This document shows positions 44,689 through 52,848 of a stretch of DNA of 64,000 nt, piece after piece. The stretch lies in the NCBI RefSeq assembly GCF_030848395.1, contig NZ_JAVDBT010000006.1, positions 172,617-236,616 on the forward strand, in the 5' to 3' direction. Under the pieces are notes generated by a model. That model was given only the letters and a program-made list of their open reading frames with translations, was not told the origin of the DNA and did not search any database. The stretch comes from Pseudogemmobacter lacusdianii (GTDB lineage Bacteria; Pseudomonadota; Alphaproteobacteria; Rhodobacterales; Rhodobacteraceae). Within the stretch, counting starts at the first letter, position 1. Every line of letters starts with the position of its first letter. The position numbers and the translations under genes were made by a program.

Positions 44689-45651
44689 TTACCCCCAGAG
44701 TTCGGGTGCGGCGGGATGGATGCGTCGGTCATCGTAATGCACCGGCGGGCTGCGGTCCGTCGCCATATCGGCGGGGCCATCAAGGTCGGACCAGTCGGCG
44801 CCTTGCGCGACCAAGATTGCGGGCGCCATTGAGAGCGAACTGGCCACCATGCAGCCCACCATGACCTTAAGCCCCAATTGGCGGGCCTGATCGCGGGCTT
44901 TCAGCGCCTCGGTCAGACCGCCAGTTTTGTCGAGCTTCAGGTTCACCACATCATATTTGCCGATAAGGCCACGCAGGCTGGCCGCATCATGCGCCGATTC
45001 GTCGGCACAGACCGGCAGCGGGCGAGCGATCTCGGCCAACATGTCATCCGCGCCTTGCGGCAAGGGTTGCTCGACCATCTCCACGCCAAGGCGGATGAGG
45101 TGGCGGGCGAGGTCGGTATAGACCTCGGGCGTCCAGCCTTCGTTGGCGTCAACGATCAGCCGGACATGCGGCGCGCCTTGCCGCACGGCTTCAATCCGAG
45201 GCATGTCCGAGGGGGTACCGAGTTTCACTTTCAGCACCGCGCGATGCGCATTGCGGGCGGCGGCTTCGCGCATGTTCTCGGGCGTGTCGAGCGAAAGGGT
45301 GAAGGCGATTTCCACCGGCTGCGGCGGCTGAAGGCCCGCGAGTTGCCAGACCGCGCGACCGCTGGCCTTGGCCTCAAGATCCCAAAGCGCGCAATCGACG
45401 GCATTGCGGGCGGCCCCGGCGGGCATCAAGCTTTGCAGCGCTTCGCGGGTGATGTCTTGCGGCAAAGCGTGGATCGCGGCGATGGTCTCTTCGACCGTTT
45501 CGCCATAGCGCGGATAGGGCAGAGCCTCACCCCAGCCGCGGTGGCCCTGACGGGTGATCGTGGCGGTGACCACCCGCGCCTCGGTCTTGGAACCGCGACT
45601 GATGGTGAAGGGATTGCGCAGGGCAAAGGTCTGGGCTTCGGCTTGGATCAT
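44689..45651 (-). CDS. Dipeptide epimerase (enolase superfamily, YcjG-like)
   Basis: A 320-residue enolase-superfamily enzyme. KVKLG (KxK near 144), the metal ligands in IVDANEGW, MVEQPLP and CADES, and NLKLDKTGGL give the full L-Ala-D/L-Glu epimerase set. These enzymes recycle murein dipeptides by epimerising the second residue. Specificity within the subgroup varies. It is divergent from mcl1 across a 157-bp gap and lies near the D-amino-acid transaminase. Confidence 0.9.
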   Translation of the reverse strand: MIQAEAQTFALRNPFTISRGSKTEARVVTATITRQGHRGWGEALPYPRYGETVEETIAAIHALPQDITREALQSLMPAGAARNAVDCALWDLEAKASGRAVWQLAGLQPPQPVEIAFTLSLDTPENMREAAARNAHRAVLKVKLGTPSDMPRIEAVRQGAPHVRLIVDANEGWTPEVYTDLARHLIRLGVEMVEQPLPQGADDMLAEIARPLPVCADESAHDAASLRGLIGKYDVVNLKLDKTGGLTEALKARDQARQLGLKVMVGCMVASSLSMAPAILVAQGADWSDLDGPADMATDRSPPVHYDDRRIHPAAPELWG

Positions 45652-45716
45652 GCGGGGAGATTAGCGTGGGGCGGGGATTTGCGGAAGCCGGTTGCTTGGG
45701 GTTTGGCGGCGTCATG

Positions 45717-45744
45717 CTGCAACTGCGAAGAAATCCACTTGCAG
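45717..45744. promoter_or_regulatory. Inverted repeat at the mcl1 promoter
   Basis: CTGCAA (45717-45722) and TTGCAG (45739-45744) are 16 bp apart. The right arm can act as a -35 hexamer to TATAAC at 45760-45765 (15-bp spacer), so a bound regulator would contact the promoter. TTGC half-sites repeat nearby. Confidence 0.35.
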
Positions 45745-45808
45745 ATGGATGCGCAACATTATAACCCACAAGAAGCCCCTTGCGAAACTTGATTACCGAG
45801 AGATCCTG

Positions 45809-46768
45809 ATGAGCTTCCGCATCCAGCCCGCCCCGCCTGCCCGTCCGAACCGCTGCCAACTCTTTGGCCCCGGCTCGCGTCCGGCGCTTTTTGAGAAGAT
45901 GGCGGCCTCGGCGGCGGATGTGATCAACCTTGATCTTGAGGATTCGGTGGCGCCAGCCGACAAGCCGCAAGCGCGGCTGAACATCATCGAAGCGATCAAC
46001 AGCGTCGACTGGGGCAAGAAGACGCTTTCGGTGCGGATCAACGGCCTTGATACGCCCTATTGGTATCAAGACGTGGTGCAACTGCTTGAAAATGCCGGAG
46101 ATCGGCTGGATCAGATCATGATCCCGAAAGTGGGCTGCGCCGCCGATGTCTATGCGGTGGACGCTTTGGTCACCGCGATTGAGCGCGCCAAGGGCCGCCG
46201 CAAGCCGATCAGCTTTGAGGTGATCATCGAGACCGCGGCGGGCATCGCCCATGTCGAAGAGATCGCGGCCTCGAGCCCTCGGTTGCAGGCGATGAGCCTA
46301 GGTGCGGCGGATTTTGCCGCCTCGATGGGAATGCAGACCACCGGCATCGGCGGGACGCAGGAGAATTACTACATGCATCGCGAGGGGGCCAAATATTGGT
46401 CCGATCCTTGGCATTGGGCACAGGCAGCGATCGTGGCGGCCTGCCGCACGCATGGCGTGCTGCCAGTGGACGGGCCTTTCGGCGATTTCTCGGACGAGGA
46501 AGGCTTCCGCGCTCAAGCCCGACGCTCGGCAACCTTGGGCATGGTCGGCAAATGGGCGATCCACCCCAAGCAAGTCGCGCTGGCCAATGAGGTCTTCACC
46601 CCCTCGGAGACGGCGGTGAGCGAGGCGCGCGAGATCTTGGCGGCGATGGCCGAGGCGACGGCGGCCGGTCAGGGCGCTGCGGTCTATAAGGGGCGGCTCG
46701 TCGATATCGCCTCGGTCCGGCAGGCGGAGGTGATCGTGCGCCAAGCCGAGTTGATTGCCGGCTCGTAA
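45809..46768 (+). CDS. mcl1: L-malyl-CoA/beta-methylmalyl-CoA lyase
   Basis: A 319-residue HpcH/HpaI-type lyase. SFRIQPAPPARPNRCQLFGPGSRPALFEKMAASAADVINLDLEDSV-type start and the long stretch around GAADFAASMGMQTTGIGG match Rhodobacter Mcl1 almost residue for residue. The enzyme splits beta-methylmalyl-CoA to glyoxylate and propionyl-CoA and forms or splits malyl-CoA in the ethylmalonyl-CoA pathway of acetate and C1 assimilation. ATG at 45809. The other pathway genes (ccr, ecm, mcl2) are not in this window. A structured 3' region follows. Confidence 0.95.
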   Translation: MSFRIQPAPPARPNRCQLFGPGSRPALFEKMAASAADVINLDLEDSVAPADKPQARLNIIEAINSVDWGKKTLSVRINGLDTPYWYQDVVQLLENAGDRLDQIMIPKVGCAADVYAVDALVTAIERAKGRRKPISFEVIIETAAGIAHVEEIAASSPRLQAMSLGAADFAASMGMQTTGIGGTQENYYMHREGAKYWSDPWHWAQAAIVAACRTHGVLPVDGPFGDFSDEEGFRAQARRSATLGMVGKWAIHPKQVALANEVFTPSETAVSEAREILAAMAEATAAGQGAAVYKGRLVDIASVRQAEVIVRQAELIAGS

Positions 46769-46790
46769 GGCGAAGGATTGACAGAAGGGC

Positions 46791-46910
46791 CTGCCATCCG
46801 GCAGCTTGACCCAAGGTTACCCGCGTCGCGCATCAGGGGAGAGGAGGCCCCGCGCGACAAAACGGGAGGATGCGCAGCCCGTGGCCGAAAGGTCGCGGGC
46901 TGTTGCTTTT
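46791..46910 (+). other. Structured mcl1 3' region with purine-rich loop and terminator-like hairpin
   Basis: Three stems in a row: CTGCC/GGCAG (46791-46795/46800-46804); GTCGCGC/GCGCGAC (46825-46831/46852-46858), whose loop contains GGGGAGAGGAGG; and CAGCCCG/CGGGCTG (46875-46881/46896-46902) with an inner GGCC-GAAA-GGTC hairpin, followed by TTGCTTTT. This serves as the mcl1 terminator and may be a 3'-derived small RNA. The gap is 167 bp. Confidence 0.45.
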
Positions 46911-46935
46911 GCGCCCCGGACATCGGCGCGGGCGG

Positions 46936-47715
46936 TTACAGGCGGCGCGCTTGCATGAGTTGCGCTTGAAGGCTTGGATTGGCGGCGATGATGCCATCGG
47001 CGAGGGGCGGGCTTTGGTTGAAGCGAAGGGCTTCGCCCTTGCTGTCCAGAACCTCACACCCCGCACGCTCGGCGATCAGGCTGCCGGCGGCGATGTCCCA
47101 TTCCCAGCTTGGACGCAGGGCAAGCATCGCGTCATGGCGGCCCTCGGCCACCAAGCAAAGCCGGTAGGCGATGGAGGAGCGAAAGCTGCGTTTGACGGGC
47201 GGCAGACCGCCGGGCCAGTTCTCGGGCGCAAGGGTCGAGCGGTTGGACAGGACATCCGCACCGCTCAGCGCTTGGCGGGTGCTGCAATGGATGGGCTGGC
47301 CGTTGCACAAGGCCGGACCGCCTGCTGAGGCCGCGTAGAGCCGGTTTTTGGCGGGGAGATAGACAACGCCAGCAATCGGGCGGCCGTCTTCGACCACGGC
47401 CATGGAAAGGGCAAAGTCTGGCTGATTGTTCAGATAAGACCGGGTGCCATCGATGGGGTCGATGATGAAGAGGCGCCGGGCCGCCAGCCGCTCGGGCCCA
47501 TCTGGGCTTTCCTCGGAGAGCCAACCATAGCCGGGGCGGGCGGTGCGGAGCTGCGCCTCAAGCGCGTCATTCACCGCCAGATCGGCCTCAGAGACGGGAC
47601 CGGCATCGCCGTCCTTCTCCCAAGATTTGGGCGCATTGCGCCAATAGCGCAGGGCCACCGCGCCGCCTGCGCGGGCAGCGGCCTCAAGGAGCGCCAGATC
47701 CTCAGCTGCCGGCAA
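46936..47715 (-). CDS. Inositol-monophosphatase-family protein, CysQ-like
   Basis: A 259-residue lithium-sensitive phosphatase-fold protein. LSEESPD, DPIDGTRSYL and WDIAAGSLIAERAG are the metal-binding and active-site blocks; size and context fit 3'(2'),5'-bisphosphate nucleotidase (CysQ), which removes PAP from sulfate assimilation, but inositol phosphatase activity is possible. A TTG at 47715 with GAGGGG upstream gives the family-like start (PAAEDLALLEAAARAGG) and overlaps the pmbA end by 14 nt; an ATG at 47775 is an alternative. Confidence 0.85.
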   Translation of the reverse strand: MPAAEDLALLEAAARAGGAVALRYWRNAPKSWEKDGDAGPVSEADLAVNDALEAQLRTARPGYGWLSEESPDGPERLAARRLFIIDPIDGTRSYLNNQPDFALSMAVVEDGRPIAGVVYLPAKNRLYAASAGGPALCNGQPIHCSTRQALSGADVLSNRSTLAPENWPGGLPPVKRSFRSSIAYRLCLVAEGRHDAMLALRPSWEWDIAAGSLIAERAGCEVLDSKGEALRFNQSPPLADGIIAANPSLQAQLMQARRL

Positions 47716-49051
47716 GCGTGAGCCCCTCGACCAGCAAGGAGGGCACGCGGATCGAAAGGTGATCGCGGGCATCATTGGCCGGGATGATGCGGCGCAGCAT
47801 ATCCTTCAGGTTCCCGGCGATCGTGCATTCATGCACCGGATATTTCAGCTCACCACCCTCGACCCACCAGCCCGAAGCGCCGCGCGAATAATCCCCGGTG
47901 GTGGGGTTGATGGTCGAGCCGATCATCGAGGTGACCAGAAGGCCGGTGCCCATCTGCGCCAGCAAATCGGCGCGGCTGCTCTGTCCGGGGGTCAGGTCAA
48001 TGCAGGTGGTTGAGGGCGAGGGTGGCGCCGAGGTGCCGCGCGCCGCATTGCCGGTCGAGGGCAGGCCAAGCTTGCGGCCCGTGGCAAGGTCGAGCACCCA
48101 AGACGCCAGCACACCGTCTTGCACCAAGGCGCGCTTTTGCGTTGGCAGGCCTTCGGCATCGAAGGGCCGCGAGGCGCCGATGCGCACCCGGTGGGGATTT
48201 TCGATCAGCGAAAGACCGCTGGGCAACAGCTCTTGCCCCATCATCTTGGCCGCCCAGCTGGAGCCGCGCGCCACCGAACTGCCGTTGATGGCCGAGAGCA
48301 AATGCCCGATCAGCGAAGCCGCAACCCGCTCATCATAAAGCACCGGGAAATGCCCGGTCGGCGGTTTGATCGCGCCAAGCCGTGACAGGGCACGCTCGGC
48401 GGCAAGAGCGCCGATGGTCTCGGCACTGGGCATGTCAGAGGCGTAGATCCGCCCCTCACCCGCCCAATCCCGCTCCATCGCGGTGCCGGAGCCGCAGAAG
48501 GCAGTGGCGGAAAGCGAATGCGAACTGCGGCCATAGCCGCCCGCAAAGCCGTTCGAGGCCGCCAGATGCATCTCGCGCTGCGACCAAGTGGCCGAGGTCT
48601 CGACCTGCGTGATGCCCTTCGCGGACATAGCGGCGGCTTCGGCGGCACGCGCCTGCGCCTCAAGCGCGGTGGCGGCGGGTTCGGGAGACGAGTCGCGCAG
48701 GTCCAAAGCATCTGCATCGCGCAAGGTCGCAAGTTGCGAAGGATCGGCCAGACCCGCCGTTGGATCCTCCGGCGCCTCGCGTGCCATTGCCACGGCGCGT
48801 TCGGCCAAAGCCGCGATGGTCGCGGCTGAGGTGTCCGAGGCGGAAACGCAGGCCTGCCGCCGCCCGATCAGCACGCGCAACCCGATCTCGGTGCCTTCGG
48901 CGCGTTCGGCTTGCTCAAGGTTGCCCTGCCGCAGATCGATGGTCAGCGACTGGCCCGCGACGGCCAAAGCATCCGCCGCTTCGGCCCCGGCCTTGCGGGC
49001 AGCGTCAAGCAAAGCTTCGGTGAGGGACGAGAGCGAAGGGGATTGCGACAT
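47702..49051 (-). CDS. pmbA: TldD/PmbA-family metalloprotease, PmbA (TldE) type
   Basis: A 449-residue protein. ATG 49051 yields the usual N-terminus (SLTEALLDAARKAGAEAADALAVAGQSL). ATWSQREMHLAASNGFAGGYGRSSHSLSA and GTGLLVTSMIGSTINPTTGDYSRGASGWWVEGGELKYPVHECTIAGNLKDML are the TldE barrel blocks, including the conserved GxYS. TldD/TldE together process peptides (microcin B17) and degrade unstructured proteins; the TldE half lacks the HExxxH zinc motif, as here. The cysQ-like gene follows by overlap. Confidence 0.92.
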   Translation of the reverse strand: MSQSPSLSSLTEALLDAARKAGAEAADALAVAGQSLTIDLRQGNLEQAERAEGTEIGLRVLIGRRQACVSASDTSAATIAALAERAVAMAREAPEDPTAGLADPSQLATLRDADALDLRDSSPEPAATALEAQARAAEAAAMSAKGITQVETSATWSQREMHLAASNGFAGGYGRSSHSLSATAFCGSGTAMERDWAGEGRIYASDMPSAETIGALAAERALSRLGAIKPPTGHFPVLYDERVAASLIGHLLSAINGSSVARGSSWAAKMMGQELLPSGLSLIENPHRVRIGASRPFDAEGLPTQKRALVQDGVLASWVLDLATGRKLGLPSTGNAARGTSAPPSPSTTCIDLTPGQSSRADLLAQMGTGLLVTSMIGSTINPTTGDYSRGASGWWVEGGELKYPVHECTIAGNLKDMLRRIIPANDARDHLSIRVPSLLVEGLTLAGS

Positions 49052-49149
49052 AGACTTGTGGCTCCTTGGCCCAAGGGCGGGCCAGTTTGAGGTAATCGCG
49101 CGCGGCAATAGGCGCAAGGTGGCGCCCATTGCCGCCGCAAAGGGGAGGA

Positions 49150-50757
49150 TCAGCGGATCTTCATCCCGTTAAGCACGATAGAGCCGTCTTTGAACTCAAG
49201 CTCGGTGGTCAAGACATCTGGGTCATCGCTCAAGGCTTTGCCCGCGAACATCAAAGCAAAGCGCGCGCCGGTGAGCTCATCGGGGGAGATCGCGCCAAGA
49301 GCCACCAGATTATCGAGCAGCGCATTGGCGCCTTTGGTCAGGAAGGAAAGCGCGCCCTCGGGCACCGGCAGATCATCGATATAGCGGCTGCGGTCGGTGA
49401 AGTCGAAATCAAGCGCGCCTTCGCCGGAGAAGCTGACCCCCGCCCCTGCGACCAAAGCCTCATTCAACTGGGCCGTAAGCGCGGTAAGCGGCAGATCATG
49501 CGCGCTGGGGCTGCCGCTGAGCAAACGCGGGTCAGGGGTCCAAGTGCCGGTCAGATCCAGCACCAGCGAGAGCGGATCGCGGGGCAATTGGCGCGCCGGA
49601 TCGAAGATGTCCCAGATCGTCTCGGAGACATCGATGCCGGCGAATTTGTAAAGAAGCGCCCAATCCGAAGCCCCGCCGGCCGAAGGCAGGCCCAGCCGCA
49701 CCGTCTCACGCATCTCGGCGATGCTCAGAGAAAGGTTGTCCAAAGGCATGTCGGTCAATTGGCCTTGGAAGCTGAAGGCCGTTCCTTCGGCGCCCTTGTC
49801 ATAGACCAAGCCATTACGATCCAAAGAGAACTCTGCATCCGAACCGGCCATAGACAGGTCCATAGCAAAGGGCCCCTCGGGCAGTTCTGGCATGTCGATG
49901 GCCAGTTGCACCGGTCCCATTTGGTAGCGCAGATGCAGCCGCAAGCCCTGCTCAAGCATCGCAAGGAATTGCGGCAGCTTTTGCAGATCCGGGGCATCGG
50001 CGCTTTCCATCAGCGCTATGCCGCCGGGCGGGAAGAGCGCTTCAAGCGCCAAGCTGAGCTCGGAGAGGTTCAGCGAGACCTGCCCTTCAACGCCTTCCGA
50101 TGGGATCACAGCGCGGGCATCCAGGCTAAGATTGCCCAACGACAGATGCGCATCGGCCCCCGCGCCTTTGGCATTCAGTTCCGGCTCGGGTGGCAGCTGG
50201 CTTAGCCAAGCAAAGCTCAGATCATCCAAGGTCAGTGCCGCGACGAGAGTATTTTTGCCATTCCACCCGGTCGCTTGGGTGATCGGCTCCATCACCGCCG
50301 AGAGGCTTCCTGCGCTGATCGCAACATCAATGTCTTCGGCGTCGATATCGCGGAACACCGCTTGCAGATCGGGGGCGGTGATGGTGAGGGTGACTTTCTC
50401 GGGCGCGTCCGGCCCCGTAAGCCCTTGCAGCTCAACAGGGAAATTCGGCGGAAGCTCAAGCGTGACCGCGCCATCGCTTTGCTGACGCAGGGTGATGTTG
50501 GGCAGCGCCAGCCAAGCACCATCGGGCAGGGCAAGGCGCGGATGGCTCAGCACCAAATCCGAGCCGCGCCGGCTTTCCTGAGCAGTCAGCACGGGTCCGG
50601 CTTCCTCTTGGATCAACTGCCAAACCGCCTCGGGCGTGGTGTCGGCCTGCAAGGGCTGGGCCAAAAGCGCCAGTGCCGCCGCGGGCAAGGCCCAAGCCGG
50701 CCGCGTAACGCGCGCGCCCGTCAGGGAAATTTGGCGAAAGGTGGGGCGGCTTTGCAT
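49150..50757 (-). CDS. DUF2125 secreted/outer-membrane-associated protein
   Basis: A 535-residue protein with an N-terminal signal (ALPAAALALLAQPLQA) and then a long repeat-poor beta-rich body. This is the DUF2125 pattern of alphaproteobacteria, distantly reminiscent of AsmA/DUF945-like lipid-related proteins. ATG at 50757, with AGGA upstream. Function is unknown. The open frame on the opposite strand of the same span is not coding. pmbA follows after a 98-bp gap on the same strand. Confidence 0.82.
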   Translation of the reverse strand: MQSRPTFRQISLTGARVTRPAWALPAAALALLAQPLQADTTPEAVWQLIQEEAGPVLTAQESRRGSDLVLSHPRLALPDGAWLALPNITLRQQSDGAVTLELPPNFPVELQGLTGPDAPEKVTLTITAPDLQAVFRDIDAEDIDVAISAGSLSAVMEPITQATGWNGKNTLVAALTLDDLSFAWLSQLPPEPELNAKGAGADAHLSLGNLSLDARAVIPSEGVEGQVSLNLSELSLALEALFPPGGIALMESADAPDLQKLPQFLAMLEQGLRLHLRYQMGPVQLAIDMPELPEGPFAMDLSMAGSDAEFSLDRNGLVYDKGAEGTAFSFQGQLTDMPLDNLSLSIAEMRETVRLGLPSAGGASDWALLYKFAGIDVSETIWDIFDPARQLPRDPLSLVLDLTGTWTPDPRLLSGSPSAHDLPLTALTAQLNEALVAGAGVSFSGEGALDFDFTDRSRYIDDLPVPEGALSFLTKGANALLDNLVALGAISPDELTGARFALMFAGKALSDDPDVLTTELEFKDGSIVLNGMKIR

Positions 50758-50963
50758 CGTCAATCATCCTTTACACGTCCCAACGGCTGGCTTGGCAAAG
50801 CTGCCAACCGCTGGCGGCCACCGCTTTTGCGGCCGAATTGCCGCCATCGTGTCGGCGGCGCTGGCGGGGTGCAAGCAGAAAGGCCAGGCCCGGCGTGAGG
50901 CGCGGCTGGCTTTCCAGACCGGCTCGGGCAGGTTATGCCCTAAGCCATAAGAAGGAGCGGCCA

Positions 50964-51620
50964 ATGATCCGGGTTGAAGACGAAAGCCATGCGGGTGGGG
51001 TGATGCGGCTGATCCGGCTGGATCGGCCCGAAAAGGCCAATGCTTTGACCGCTGACATGCTGGAGGCTTTGGCCGAGGCGGTTGAGACCGCAGGCGCGGC
51101 TCAGGCCTTGATCCTGACCGGGACCGGCAAGGTCTTCTCGGCCGGGGCGGATCTTGAGGCAGCGGCGGCGGGGCTTGCCACCTCGCCCCTCTGGGAGCGG
51201 CTCTCGGGCGCGATTGCTGCTTTCCCGGGGCTCTCCATCGCGGCCTTAAATGGCACTTTAGCGGGTGGGGCCTGCGGCATGGCCTTGGCTTGCGATCTGC
51301 GGCTTTCCATGGCCGAGGCAAAGGTCTTCTACCCGGTGATGCGGCTGGGCTATCTGCCGCAACCCTCGGACCCGGCGCGGCTGGTGGCGCTTGTGGGGCC
51401 GGCGCGGGCGCGGATGATCCTGATGGCCGGAGCCAAGATCCCCGCGGATGAGGCGCTACAATGGGGCCTGATTGACCGCATCATCCCGGCTGAAGCTTTG
51501 CTCGACGCTGCCCGCGCGCTCTGCGCCGATGTGCTGGCCGCCGACGCGGGCCATGTCGCCGCGATCAAGCGGATGACCGAAAGCCCGCGCGTTTTGCAGC
51601 CGGGTCGGGCCGCAACGTGA
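50964..51620 (+). CDS. Enoyl-CoA hydratase/isomerase-family protein, short form
   Basis: A 218-residue crotonase-fold protein, about 40 residues shorter than typical (~260). RLIRLDRPEKANALTADML and KVFSAGADLEA give the CoA oxyanion hole, and NGTLAGGACGMALACDLRLS the second. The usual catalytic Glu in the PEI-LG segment is replaced (YPVMRLGYLPQ), so hydratase activity is doubtful and another crotonase reaction is possible. ATG at 50964 follows AAGGAG. The TIGR03862 flavoprotein starts inside its stop (GTGA), so the two are coupled. Confidence 0.83.
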   Translation: MIRVEDESHAGGVMRLIRLDRPEKANALTADMLEALAEAVETAGAAQALILTGTGKVFSAGADLEAAAAGLATSPLWERLSGAIAAFPGLSIAALNGTLAGGACGMALACDLRLSMAEAKVFYPVMRLGYLPQPSDPARLVALVGPARARMILMAGAKIPADEALQWGLIDRIIPAEALLDAARALCADVLAADAGHVAAIKRMTESPRVLQPGRAAT

Positions 51621-52780
51621 GCGGGTCCGGCGCATCCTTTGCCCTTGTCATCGGGGCGGGTCCGGCGGGCCTGATGGCAGCCGAGGCTTTGGCGCGCGCC
51701 GGGAGGCGGGTGGTGGTGGCCGAGGCCAAGCCCAGCCCCGCCCGTAAGTTTCTGATGGCCGGGAAATCCGGGCTGAACCTGACCAAGGATGAGCCGCTTG
51801 CGCCTTTTGTCGCGACCTTTGGCGCCGATTGGTTGGCGCCGGTCTTAGGTAAATTTGGCCCCGTTCAGGCGATGGATTGGGCAAAAGGTCTTGGCGTTGA
51901 GATCTTCACCGGCTCCTCTGGCCGGGTGTTTCCGGTCTCGATGAAGGGCTCACCTTTGCTGCGCGCTTGGCTGCGGCGGCTTGAGGGCTTGGGGGTTGAG
52001 CTGCGCACGCGCTGGCGCTGGACCGGCTTTGAGGGTGAAGCCTTTGCCTTTGACACGCCCGAGGGCCTGCAAGCGCTGCGCCCCGAGGTAACCGTGCTGG
52101 CGCTTGGCGGGGCCAGTTGGTCGCGCTTAGGTTCGGACGGGGCTTGGGTGCCTTGGCTCGCCGAGAAAGGCGTTGAGATCGCGCCTTGGCAGGCGGCGAA
52201 TGTCGGGCTGCGGGTGGATTGGTCGGCCCATATGGCGCGGCATTTTGGCAGCCCGGTGAAGGGCGCGACCTTGCGGCTTCTGCCCTCAGCCAGCCTGCAT
52301 CGCGGCGAATTTATCGTCTCGGAGCGCGGGCTTGAGGGTGGTGGGCTTTACCCCCTTTCCCCCGCTTTGCGCCAAGGCGAGCGGTTGGAGCTGGATCTTC
52401 TGCCCGCCACTTCAGAGGCTGAGGTTGAGGCGAAACTCGCTAAGATGAAACCGGGGGAGACCGGTGCCAACCGCCTGCGTAAGCTGGGCCTGTCGCCAGT
52501 CGCGGCAGCCTTGGTGATGGAATGGGGCAAGGGCCAGCCCTTGACGGTGCTCAAACGCCTGCCCGTGCAACACCAAGGCCCGCGTCCTTTGGATGAGGCA
52601 ATCTCGGTCGCGGGCGGGATCACGGCCGCTGCTCTAACCCCGGACCTAGAGCTGCGCGCCATGCCGGGGGTCTTTGCCGCTGGCGAGATGCTGGATTGGG
52701 AGGCGCCCACGGGGGGCTACCTTTTGACTGGCTGCCTCGCGACCGGGCTTTGGGCCGGAGCGGCCGCCGCCCGGCATTAA
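51617..52780 (+). CDS. TIGR03862-family FAD-dependent oxidoreductase (HI0933-like)
   Basis: A 387-residue flavoprotein. The N-terminal GAGPAGLMAAEALARAGRRVVVAEA is a Rossmann FAD site; GKSGLNLTKDEP, GSSGRVFPVSMKG, and the end AGEMLDWEAPTGGYLLTGCLATG are the hallmark blocks of this family. Its reaction is unknown. The GTG start overlaps the crotonase stop by 4 nt. Pairing with a degenerate crotonase suggests a shared, unidentified substrate. Confidence 0.9.
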   Translation: MSGSGASFALVIGAGPAGLMAAEALARAGRRVVVAEAKPSPARKFLMAGKSGLNLTKDEPLAPFVATFGADWLAPVLGKFGPVQAMDWAKGLGVEIFTGSSGRVFPVSMKGSPLLRAWLRRLEGLGVELRTRWRWTGFEGEAFAFDTPEGLQALRPEVTVLALGGASWSRLGSDGAWVPWLAEKGVEIAPWQAANVGLRVDWSAHMARHFGSPVKGATLRLLPSASLHRGEFIVSERGLEGGGLYPLSPALRQGERLELDLLPATSEAEVEAKLAKMKPGETGANRLRKLGLSPVAAALVMEWGKGQPLTVLKRLPVQHQGPRPLDEAISVAGGITAAALTPDLELRAMPGVFAAGEMLDWEAPTGGYLLTGCLATGLWAGAAAARH

Positions 52781-52803
52781 AGAAACCCGGCGCTAAAGAA
52801 AAA

Positions 52804-52829
52804 GGGCGGCGATCTTACGATCACCGCCC
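52804..52829. terminator. Terminator between TIGR03862 and helicase genes
   Basis: GGGCGGCGATC (52804-52814) and GATCACCGCCC (52819-52829) form an 11-bp stem with one mismatch; on the minus strand a TTTTTCTTT tract follows. Confidence 0.75.
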
Positions 52830-52848
52830 CATCTTAACTTATTTCAGA

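Noticed and set aside
44514..44783. A short minus-strand frame (89 codons) between dat and the epimerase gene
   Set aside because: It spans a hairpin and an extragenic repeat-like phrase and overlaps the epimerase C-terminus; no domain or ribosome-binding site.
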